Source of the DNA: Bacillota bacterium
GTDB lineage: Bacteria; Bacillota; Clostridia; Acetivibrionales; DSM-1351
DNA length: 35,133 nt
NCBI GenBank assembly: GCA_023395575.1
Contig: JAEWZA010000256.1
Span: 1-35,133 of the forward strand
Direction of reading: 5' to 3'
Below are positions 1 to 6,981 of this stretch, one piece after another; the first letter of the stretch is position 1, and each line of letters opens with the position of its first letter. Below the pieces are notes generated by a model that worked only from the letters and a program-made list of their open reading frames with translations, did no database searches and was not told the origin of the DNA. Both the position numbers and the translations under genes were made by a program.

Positions 1-455
1 TCGACTACATGAGTTATTATATCACCCATCATTTTGCATAGTCAACATAATCCCAGAGTTGTAAACTAGTTGTAACCCTTGTGTAATGGGCAACTCTTCA
101 CACACAGGTTCATTATGGTAAACCTAGGGTTTTGAAGGGTTACATACATTGAAACTACTATTTTGCATTATTAAATTTAGAAAGACATATCTGAAATGAC
201 CGCTTTCATTACAATTACGGGCTTTGCCCTAAAGTTGAATATATGGCGATTTGGGCATTAAAATACCTCCTAAGTAGATTTTGGTTATTTCCCTTGTCTA
301 CCTAAGAGGTATCACTGAGTGGTTCTTTCGATATTTATTCAACTTTCTAAGTTGAAATCTAGCGTTCAAACGTTAATATAACTGGTCGTGCTAATTTAAT
401 TTAAACTGAGTCTGCATGTAAACTATTTATTACTTATAAGAATCGTTAGCTTTGC
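1..455. other. Gene-free region rich in inverted repeats
   Basis: No credible protein gene is seen. The stretch lies downstream of glgD and is cut by the window edge. It is packed with paired segments: TGTAACCCTT (71-80) with AAGGGTTACA (135-144), AGGTT/AACCT inside it near 116-125, GGGC/GCCC near 219-229, and the larger set at 231-356 described separately. The density of pairings suggests a structured RNA or the decayed end of a mobile element. I cannot tell which, because the left part is missing. Confidence 0.4.
231..356 (-). other. Candidate structured RNA hiding an RBS
   Basis: Read on the minus strand, segments 298-312 and 263-277 form a 15-bp stem in which every position pairs if two G-U wobbles are allowed. 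The plus-strand copy would have two A-C mismatches, so the fold favours a minus-strand RNA. The stem contains AGGAGGT (265-271), six bases before an ATG at 258 that opens a nine-codon ORF (229-258, MPKSPYIQL). An outer 11-bp perfect stem (231-241 with 336-346) encloses it. Segment 338-345 can instead pair with 349-356 (TTCAACTT/AAGTTGAA), so two folds exclude each other. Function unknown; a leader-type switch or a transposon end are the alternatives. Confidence 0.35.
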
Positions 456-1574
456 CTATACCATTACATTTTTTCCTATTATAATAGGCCAGGTCTCCTC
501 GCCTTTCAAACATCTACCCTTTGATAGAATTACACTCTTGTCTAGTATTGCATAGTTTAATGTAGCATTCTCTTCTATAACACTTTCCTGCATAACAATA
601 CTATCCTTAACGACAGCGCCCTTCTTAACTGTAACCCCTCTAAAGAGCACGCTGTTTTCTACCGTTCCTTCTATTATGCACCCATCAGCTACAATTGAAT
701 TTCTAACTTCTGCCTCTTCATTGAATTTGGCAGGGGCCTCATCCTTTACTTTTGTAAATATCTTTGCTGAGCCAAACAAATCGTTGCTCACTTCTGGTTT
801 CAAAAGTTCCATATTACACTTGTAATACATTTGTACTGAAGATACACTTCTCCAATACCCATTAAATTTATAGCCATATACCTTCAGCTTATGCAGCATC
901 TTTACAATAATATCTAAAACAAAATCATAATAACCATGTGCTACACATTCCTCTAATAACGACATCAGTAACTCTCTCTTTATTACATAAGTACCAAGTG
1001 AGCCATAAAGTGAATTAGGATGTATAGGTTTTTCTTGAAAATCTATTACCCTTTGGTCTGCATCTACCTGAAGAATACCCATATTAGACAATTCTTCTAT
1101 TGGAACATCGTTCATCTCTCTATACGCAATTGTTATATCAGCCTCTGTTTCCTTGTGTTGTCTAAGCATATCATCAAAGGTTGTTGTATATACACAGTTA
1201 CCCTGTGATATAAGTACATATTCCTCATTACTCCTCTTTAAAAAAGTGAGGTTGTTGTACATTGAATCGGCTGTGCCTCTATACCATCCAGAATTGTCAT
1301 CTGATAGAAATGGCGGAAAAATAAATAACCCATCAGTTTTTCTATCTAAATCCCACTCTTTCCCTGAACCTAAGTGATCCATTAGAGATCTAAAGCTGTA
1401 TTGTGTTATTACACCCACATTTCTTATCCCCGAATTTACCATGTTTGAAAGTACAAAATCTACTGCTCTATATTTTCCTCCAACCGGAACTGCAGGGCTA
1501 GACCTCATTGTAGAAAGCTCTTTGAGCTTTGTGCTTCTTCCACCTGACAGTATTATTCCCATTACATTTTTCAT
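456..1574 (-). CDS. glgD: GlgD, non-catalytic subunit of ADP-glucose pyrophosphorylase
   Basis: 372 aa, the usual length for GlgD. It has the nucleotidyltransferase N-domain (GGKYRAVDFVLSNMVNSGI near residues 33-51) and a left-handed beta-helix tail with repeating I/V hexapeptides from about residue 285. The GlgC active-site stretch SGDHIYKMD is replaced here by SQGNCVYTTTFDD, so the catalytic Asp is lost. In Firmicutes GlgD is known to join GlgC and raise its activity, and this one is probably such a regulatory partner. The start ATG overlaps the glgC stop codon (ATGA, 1571-1574), so the two are translationally coupled and should be made in equal amounts. Glycogen synthase and branching enzyme are not in the window. 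Confidence 0.93.
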   Translation of the reverse strand: MKNVMGIILSGGRSTKLKELSTMRSSPAVPVGGKYRAVDFVLSNMVNSGIRNVGVITQYSFRSLMDHLGSGKEWDLDRKTDGLFIFPPFLSDDNSGWYRGTADSMYNNLTFLKRSNEEYVLISQGNCVYTTTFDDMLRQHKETEADITIAYREMNDVPIEELSNMGILQVDADQRVIDFQEKPIHPNSLYGSLGTYVIKRELLMSLLEECVAHGYYDFVLDIIVKMLHKLKVYGYKFNGYWRSVSSVQMYYKCNMELLKPEVSNDLFGSAKIFTKVKDEAPAKFNEEAEVRNSIVADGCIIEGTVENSVLFRGVTVKKGAVVKDSIVMQESVIEENATLNYAILDKSVILSKGRCLKGEETWPIIIGKNVMV

Positions 1575-2851
1575 TCTATGACACCACCTTTGAATACGCT
1601 TTTTCCTGACTCTATAAATAGAGAATCAAAGTCTTCTGGACTTACCCCTACATCTATCATAACATTTTTGCCTATTATTGCACTCTCAGGTATATTTGCT
1701 TGTTCACCAACTACTGTTATACCAGAATTATATATGCTAGGTTTGTCCTCATTCTGTACATCAGCACCCTCTCCAAGTCTAGAATTTGCTCCAATAGTAA
1801 CAAACTCACTAATGATGCTTTTATTTATTGCAACATTTTTGCTGATTTTTGAGTTTGACATTACAATTGAGTCCTGTATAACAGCTCCCTCTTCAACTAA
1901 TACGCCTGGAAATAATATGGAATTTATAACTGTACCATATATTGTACAGCCTTCGGCTATCATAGATTTCTTGACACAGGCAGATGGACCTATGTAATGT
2001 GCTGGTTTTACAGGATTTGGTGTATATATCTTCCATTCAGCATCAAATAAATTAAAGGGTGGAATTCTGCCAACCAAATCCATATTAGATTCCCAGAACG
2101 CCTGTACAGTTCCTACATCTCTCCAGTAACCTGAAAACTGATAAGCCCACATACTTTTTCCATCCTCAAGCATTGCAGGAATTATATTTTTACCAAAATC
2201 ATTATCTGATTCCAAGCACTCGTTATCCTTTATTAAATACTCCCGTAGCGTTAACCAATTAAAAATATATACACCCATGGAAGCAAGCGTACTCTTTGGA
2301 TTTTTGGGCTTTTCCTCAAACTCATAGATATTCCCATTATCGTGGCAATTCATAATTCCATACCTACTAGCTTCTTCAAATGGAACATTTATAACTGATA
2401 TAGTAGCATCAGCGTTGTTTTCCTTATGAAAATCTAACATTCTTGAATAGTCCATCTTATAAATGTGATCGCCAGATAATATAATAACATACTCTGGTGA
2501 ATACCTATCAATATAGTGTATATTCTGATATACAGCATTTGCCGTTCCCTTGAACCATTCTCCACTCTCTGCTTTTAAATACGGCGACAATATTGTTACT
2601 CCACCATCTATTCTGTCCATGTCCCATGGTTTGCCTATCCCTATGTGTGAATTAAGTTTAAGCGGCTGATACTGTGTAAATACACCAACAGTATCAATCC
2701 CAGAATTTATACAATTACTTAAGGAAAAATCAATAATTCTATATTTACCACCGTAAAGGACAGCTGGCTTTGCAACATTCTTTGTGAGAACACCTAATCT
2801 GCTCCCCTGTCCTCCAGCAAGCAATAATGCTATCATTTCTTTTTTATTCAT
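1571..2851 (-). CDS. glgC: GlgC, glucose-1-phosphate adenylyltransferase
   Basis: Makes ADP-glucose from glucose-1-phosphate and ATP, the committed step of bacterial glycogen synthesis in the cytoplasm. It shows LLAGGQGSRLGVLT (nucleotide loop, about residues 8-21), KPAV, GGKYRIIDFSLSNC, GTANAVYQN, the catalytic SGDHIYKMDY and FEEKPKNP, then a beta-helix C-domain. I take the ATG at 2851 (426 aa) because GGGAG lies eight bases upstream and the protein then begins at the family's normal N-terminus; the frame stays open to 2917. First gene of the glgC-glgD pair. The glucose-1-phosphate released by the GH94 enzyme at 17881 is its natural substrate. Confidence 0.95.
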   Translation of the reverse strand: MNKKEMIALLLAGGQGSRLGVLTKNVAKPAVLYGGKYRIIDFSLSNCINSGIDTVGVFTQYQPLKLNSHIGIGKPWDMDRIDGGVTILSPYLKAESGEWFKGTANAVYQNIHYIDRYSPEYVIILSGDHIYKMDYSRMLDFHKENNADATISVINVPFEEASRYGIMNCHDNGNIYEFEEKPKNPKSTLASMGVYIFNWLTLREYLIKDNECLESDNDFGKNIIPAMLEDGKSMWAYQFSGYWRDVGTVQAFWESNMDLVGRIPPFNLFDAEWKIYTPNPVKPAHYIGPSACVKKSMIAEGCTIYGTVINSILFPGVLVEEGAVIQDSIVMSNSKISKNVAINKSIISEFVTIGANSRLGEGADVQNEDKPSIYNSGITVVGEQANIPESAIIGKNVMIDVGVSPEDFDSLFIESGKSVFKGGVIE

Positions 2852-3017
2852 TGCATCAACTCCCGGTATAGTCATTTTGTAAAAAAATACAGTTAAGCAT
2901 ATTTTATTATTATACAAATAATTCTACATAAATTATACTTTTCCCTTTTTTATCAAGAAATAATACTAATAAAAGTTTTTGCAACAAATAATACAAGCTA
3001 ATTCCACTATATTAAAA

Positions 3018-3052
3018 AAGCTAAAATCTAAATAAATTTTAGATCTTAGCTT
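3018..3052 (-). terminator. Rho-independent terminator of the 3155-3517 gene
   Basis: On the minus strand a 15-bp AT-rich stem (AAGCTAAGATCTAAA with its partner, one G-U or mismatch) is followed at once by TTTTTT. It lies about 100 bp after the stop of the small Cys-rich gene and before glgC, so it separates the two transcripts. Confidence 0.75.
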
Positions 3053-3154
3053 TCCTAAATACTTAATATTTAAACTATATCCTAGGCAAAAATCGACATT
3101 TCGGTTAGTTTTATATTTTTTGTTTATCTATATGACTTTATAAAAACTAACTAA

Positions 3155-3517
3155 TTAGATTGCATTATGAGTAAAGCAAGCAATGCTGCAAACAGGTATA
3201 TCCGCCACAGAACCTACTGTTCCTATAGGATTCCCATTTTGCATATTCATATTATCTCCCAAACAACCAATACCATTTGCATAAGGCGTTCCGCTACATG
3301 AATTTCCTACTGCACAACCTGGTGCCGGACCTATCTGTGTAAGTAATTTAACAAAGCACTCATTTACCCCCAGAAGGACACCTGTAAATCCACATCCAGA
3401 CATCCCACCGCTTGTTGTAAATATTGTAACTGTCTGGCCAATATATTTTTTCATTGAGCATACTATATCACCATTTAATAAGAGACCATCACTATGGCCA
3501 AAATGTTCTTCTCCCAT
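3155..3517 (-). CDS. Small Cys/Gly-rich protein, possibly spore-associated
   Basis: 120 aa from the ATG at 3517, which has GGAG plus a G-run just upstream; an upstream in-frame start at 3541 lacks a better site. The middle part (KKYIGQTVTIFTTSGG, then GFTGVLLGVNECFVKLLT) reads like a short beta-barrel with alternating hydrophobic residues, similar in style to Sm-like folds. The second half is rich in Gly, Asn, Pro and Cys (PAPGCAVGNSC, then two further Cys in VCSIACF) with no signal peptide or membrane segment. Such composition is common in clostridial spore coat and exosporium proteins, but that role is inference. It is a monocistronic gene with its own terminator. Confidence 0.75.
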   Translation of the reverse strand: MGEEHFGHSDGLLLNGDIVCSMKKYIGQTVTIFTTSGGMSGCGFTGVLLGVNECFVKLLTQIGPAPGCAVGNSCSGTPYANGIGCLGDNMNMQNGNPIGTVGSVADIPVCSIACFTHNAI

Positions 3518-3667
3518 AATCCCCCGCTCCTTCCAAATCAAAAAATAATATTTTGCTTCAATATATTTTATGTTAACGGGTTATTATATGTTACTACAAT
3601 TCCAAAGAATTTTGTTCAAAATAAAAAAATATATATCAATAAGAGTACTATACTAAGTCAAATATTC

Positions 3668-4450
3668 TCAGAATTCTGTTATTATTCTATTAAATACATC
3701 TAATCTTTGCTGGTTTTCAACAGGCTTCCCTGAGTCAAAATATTTTATTTCACCACCTGTTTCCTGAGTATTAAAAATACCCCTTTCCTCAAGCAGATGA
3801 CTTAGATATCTAATGGTCCCTACACTCCCATCAATGACATCTATATTTTTGGGAAGTATCTCTTTAAATACTTTTCTATATATAGGGAAATGCGTACATC
3901 CTAGGACAAAGGTTTTATAGCTACTAATATCGAAGGTTGATAACTTCTCTTTAATAACAGGAATAACTTTTTCATAATCAAAGACCATATGCTCTGCCAG
4001 TTCGACTAATTCAGGAAATGCTAAGTAGTCAACAATATGCTCTGTATCTACCCTTTGAACCAAATTGTGAAACTTCTCCTCTCTAAGTGTCAAAGGCGTT
4101 GCAAAAACAAGCACTCTCTTGCCATTGCCATTCTGTACCGCTGGCTTTACTGCTGGCTCCATACCTACAATAGGAAAGTTATACATACCGCGCAAATCCC
4201 TGACGGCTATGCTGGTAGCTGTATTACAGGCCACGACAAGTGCTTTTATACCTTGCCTAACCAAAAATTCAACTGCTTCAAATATATAAGTACGAACCTG
4301 ATCCTTTGTCTTTGTTCCATATGGCACATGTTCTATATCTGCATAATATATATAGTTTTCATTAGGAAGCTGCTTTAATGCTTCAGACAGAACCGTAATT
4401 CCACCAAAACCAGAATCCAAAAAACCAATACAGTCACTGTTGGTATTCAT
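3668..4450 (-). CDS. murI: Glutamate racemase MurI
   Basis: Interconverts L- and D-glutamate to supply D-Glu for peptidoglycan; cytoplasmic. 260 aa from the ATG at 4450, which has AAGGAG seven bases upstream (the frame extends to 4477). Both catalytic cysteines are present: VACNTATS (Cys75) and LGCTHFP (Cys185, with His187), together with the N-terminal FLDSGFGG (Asp11, Ser12). Length and motif order are normal for the family. It lies 38 bp after the membrane-protein gene at 4489 and probably shares its promoter at 4923-4951. No clear terminator follows. Confidence 0.95.
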   Translation of the reverse strand: MNTNSDCIGFLDSGFGGITVLSEALKQLPNENYIYYADIEHVPYGTKTKDQVRTYIFEAVEFLVRQGIKALVVACNTATSIAVRDLRGMYNFPIVGMEPAVKPAVQNGNGKRVLVFATPLTLREEKFHNLVQRVDTEHIVDYLAFPELVELAEHMVFDYEKVIPVIKEKLSTFDISSYKTFVLGCTHFPIYRKVFKEILPKNIDVIDGSVGTIRYLSHLLEERGIFNTQETGGEIKYFDSGKPVENQQRLDVFNRIITEF

Positions 4451-4488
4451 AGAACTTCTCCTTTTTTTTCTTAACAAAGAACTTGCTT

Positions 4489-4881
4489 TTATCTACGTGA
4501 ATCTCTTGATACCCTCGATATTATTGAAAAAAATATCCAGCCCATACCACAATATATAATTGAGGGCAAAAAATATATAAAGTACATTAACTCATTAAAC
4601 ATGTTTGAAAAACTGCTATCTCCATAATAGCTATATATCGAAATGCCCAGTGAATACAAAGACGCTAGGACTAAGCTTAATGGAACAAAGATTAGAGTTT
4701 CCCGTTCACAAAAACTATTGTAAATTAAAAGTACCATTAGCGGAAATATAATAGCAGTTATACCAAAAACAATATACATTCCTGTAATAGGAAGCTTTAA
4801 TCTCACAATGAATATTAACATAATTATAATAATTGCAGCCTCTAGTACACTAAGTCCTAAAATCTTTAAAATTTTTCCCAT
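4489..4881 (-). CDS. Small four-helix membrane protein, unknown function
   Basis: 130 aa with four hydrophobic segments (about residues 8-27, 34-54, 65-85 and 93-120), short loops and a basic tail (SRVSRDSRR). The start is set by GGAG eight bases before the ATG. No recognised family motif. It lies directly upstream of murI in the same direction with a 38-bp gap, so the two are probably cotranscribed from the promoter at 4923-4951. A link to envelope synthesis is only suggested by this position. Confidence 0.8.
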   Translation of the reverse strand: MGKILKILGLSVLEAAIIIIMLIFIVRLKLPITGMYIVFGITAIIFPLMVLLIYNSFCERETLIFVPLSLVLASLYSLGISIYSYYGDSSFSNMFNELMYFIYFLPSIIYCGMGWIFFSIISRVSRDSRR

Positions 4882-4922
4882 TACATTTACTCCATATTAA
4901 TAAGCGTTTATACTATTGTAAT

Positions 4923-4951
4923 ATTATATAATATAAGGCAATATGTATCAA
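4923..4951 (-). promoter_or_regulatory. SigA-type promoter for the 4489 gene and murI
   Basis: On the minus strand TTGATA, a 17-base spacer and TATAAT, placed to give a leader of about 35 bases before the ATG at 4881. Confidence 0.7.
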
Positions 4952-5321
4952 ACTTTTTTGTGGTAAATCTTATTATCTCAGCCTTTCTAGATAAAGCCTA
5001 TCAGTTATCAACCTTTTATTGCCGAAATAACTTCTTAAATTAACGCATTGTGTTAAATATTTTATGAACATTGCAGGGTAAAATATAGTACTGGCTTACT
5101 GTTACTTCCATACAAACTTATCTAAATGGGCTGCTCCCAAGATATCTGTTGAATTTAATGTTGCTACAACACTTAATATTACTAGGCTTTTAGTATATAT
5201 TCAACTGCATAGCCCGAGCTACTAGTATAGTATTGCCAAATATCAGGTAGTTTAAAAAATGCTCCGCATTTTCTTCACGCTTCTTGCCTTCCCAGGTTCA
5301 AGTCCTAACTTTTTCGCACAC
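4952..5321. other. Intergenic, no gene seen
   Basis: AT-rich with stop codons in all frames. The only notable piece is a plus-strand copy of AGGTTCAAGTCCT (5294-5306), the T-arm of the neighbouring tRNA in opposite orientation. Confidence 0.5.
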
Positions 5322-5350
5322 AAAAAAACCTCAACATTATCTGTCGAGGG
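5322..5350 (-). terminator. Terminator of the tRNA-Pro transcript
   Basis: Minus strand: CCTCGAC, a seven-base loop, GTTGAGG, then TTTTTTT. It begins about six bases after the tRNA 3' end, so the tRNA is a single-gene transcript. Confidence 0.85.
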
Positions 5351-5355
5351 TTTGG

Positions 5356-5431
5356 TGGTCGGAGTGAGAGGACTTGAACCTCCAGCATCTTGGTCCCAAA
5401 CCAAGCGCGCTGCCAATTGCGCTACACCCCG
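5356..5431 (-). tRNA. tRNA-Pro (anticodon UGG)
   Basis: 76 nt, folds into a full cloverleaf. Acceptor CGGGGTG pairs with CACTCCG (one G-U), D-arm GCGC/GCGC, anticodon stem CTTGG/CCAAG with loop TTTGGGA, T-arm GGAGG/CCTCT closing TTCAAGT. The discriminator A and CCA are encoded in the DNA. UGG reads CCN proline codons. Confidence 0.97.
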
Positions 5432-5985
5432 ATAAAAAATTTAACTTGTTTAAAACACTAATTACTGTAACTTGATAAGCTCAAGTGCAAATGTATTGTA
5501 CTATAGCCTTAAAATATTAGCAACATTTATTTTGGATTTTAATCCGTGTTTATCTTTGCATTACTTAATCATACTCCATCTTACGCCACATTAATACTCA
5601 ATATATAAATAATATAATTATTTATATATTTTCCTTCCCTGTAGCACTTCTGCAAACCTTATTTAATGACTAGATTTAAAAGAAATTTTTTGATTGTAGA
5701 AGAATTCCAATATATCAGCGTGTAAGCGGAACAGGCCATATCTCACCATCAGAAAACCAAAACGGTACCCGCTACTTATTCAAATAGGGGACATTTTCTT
5801 GCCATACTTTAAGCAAATATTACACTTATAGTGATCAGATGTAACATAATTGAAATCTTATATGACTTGATACATTATTTTAGTTTTTCTATAATAAAGT
5901 AAATCATTATTAGCTGTAGTAATGATACTTTTAGCAAAATACTTGATATTGTTATAGTGTCGGTACTCATCTAATTTTCGACTCG
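5432..5985. other. Intergenic, no intact gene
   Basis: AT-rich. A slightly more GC-rich patch at about 5700-5830 can be read on the minus strand as broken protein-like stretches (for example MARKCPLFE followed by stops). It may be a decayed gene fragment; no family could be assigned. Confidence 0.4.
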
Positions 5986-6057
5986 ATTCTATGGAGTGAA
6001 TAGGCAATAATCTGTTCTGAGGATAATACCTATTTGCTCAAATGAACTATATAGAAT
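5986..6057 (+). promoter_or_regulatory. Nested hairpin leader upstream of the TtcA-like gene
   Basis: ATTCTAT (5986-5992) pairs with ATAGAAT (6051-6057). Inside, GAGTGAATAGG (5994-6004) pairs completely with CCTATTTGCTC (6029-6039) when two G-U pairs are allowed; on the minus strand these would be A-C mismatches, so a plus-strand RNA is favoured. The structure ends about 100 bases before the start codon, with no T-run after it. It may be a leader element, but no known riboswitch class was recognised. Confidence 0.35.
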
Positions 6058-6160
6058 AGCAATTAACTTTAATAAAGCTATTTCATTGTAACTTATTAGA
6101 AGTATCAAGTTCTTTGTTTTTCTTCACTGTTACAGCTATAGCCCAGTTTTGAAAGGAGTG

Positions 6161-6877
6161 ATGATTATACAACGCATTTTAGGTCAAATAAGACGAGCTA
6201 TCCAAGATTATAATATGATAGAAGATGGTGACAAAATTGCTGTAGGTGTAAGTGGCGGAAAAGATAGCATGACCTTGCTTACTGCTCTGAAACAGCTGCA
6301 AAGATTTTTCCCAAAAAAATTTGAGATTGAAGCCATTAGTCTTACTATGGGTATTGAAAATATGGATTTTACTCCAGTTGTCGATTACTGTCGCCAGATA
6401 GGTGTGAATTATACTGTAGAGGAAACCATAATTGGTAAAATTGTTTTCGAGATTCGGCAGGAGCAAAATCCCTGCTCAATGTGTGCAAATCTTAGGAGAG
6501 GTGCTCTTCATAATGTTGCCAAGAAGTTAGGCTGCAATAAAGTTGCTCTCGGTCACCATAAAGACGATGCAATTGAAACTTTATTGCTTAGTACCTTTTA
6601 CGAAGGTAGAATACATACATTTTCTCCAGTAACCTATCTTTCTAAAAAAGACTTATACCTCATTAGACCACTAATTTATACTGAGGAAAGTCAAATAAAG
6701 TGTTTAGCAAAATCTGGGCAGTTTCCTATTGTAAAAAATCCCTGCAAATATGATGGGAATACAAAACGCCAGTACATTAAAGATTTAATCTATGAGCTTC
6801 AAAAAGACAAAAGAGATATAAAAAGTAATCTCTTCGGGGCAATTAAGCGTGCAGAAGTTGATGGTTGGCATGAATAA
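6161..6877 (+). CDS. TtcA-family PP-loop tRNA thiolation enzyme
   Basis: 238 aa counted from the ATG at 6161. Contains the PP-loop SGGKDS (residues 31-36), the paired cysteines CSMC (Cys105, Cys108) and a third in KNPC (Cys195) that in TtcA proteins bind an iron-sulfur cluster, and GHHKDDAIET. The known role is ATP-dependent 2-thiolation of cytidine 32 in certain tRNAs; clostridial members are shorter than the E. coli protein and their exact substrate is less certain. The start is awkward: AAAGGAG (6152-6158) is only two bases before this ATG, and an in-frame TTG at 6149 lies upstream of that site. The N-terminus could therefore differ by a few residues. Confidence 0.85.
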   Translation: MIIQRILGQIRRAIQDYNMIEDGDKIAVGVSGGKDSMTLLTALKQLQRFFPKKFEIEAISLTMGIENMDFTPVVDYCRQIGVNYTVEETIIGKIVFEIRQEQNPCSMCANLRRGALHNVAKKLGCNKVALGHHKDDAIETLLLSTFYEGRIHTFSPVTYLSKKDLYLIRPLIYTEESQIKCLAKSGQFPIVKNPCKYDGNTKRQYIKDLIYELQKDKRDIKSNLFGAIKRAEVDGWHE

Positions 6878-6981
6878 ACTCAGCAGCTCAATCTCTGTTT
6901 GCTTTAATGTTCTAATTAATTTGTAGACCAGCTATTTATGATCTACTAAAATCATATTGTTGTTGGGAGGTAAAATATTAA

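Noticed and set aside
229..258. MPKSPYIQL as a real peptide gene or UAG read-through protein
   Set aside because: Nine codons only; no homologue known to me, no sign of pyrrolysine genes here, and two stops in 78 AT-rich codons are not remarkable.
1578..1997. 139-codon plus-strand ORF inside glgC
   Set aside because: Antisense shadow of glgC; no ribosome binding site and low-complexity peptide.
5294..5320. Complete plus-strand tRNA gene
   Set aside because: Only the T-loop sequence matches; no acceptor, D-arm or anticodon stem can be formed upstream.
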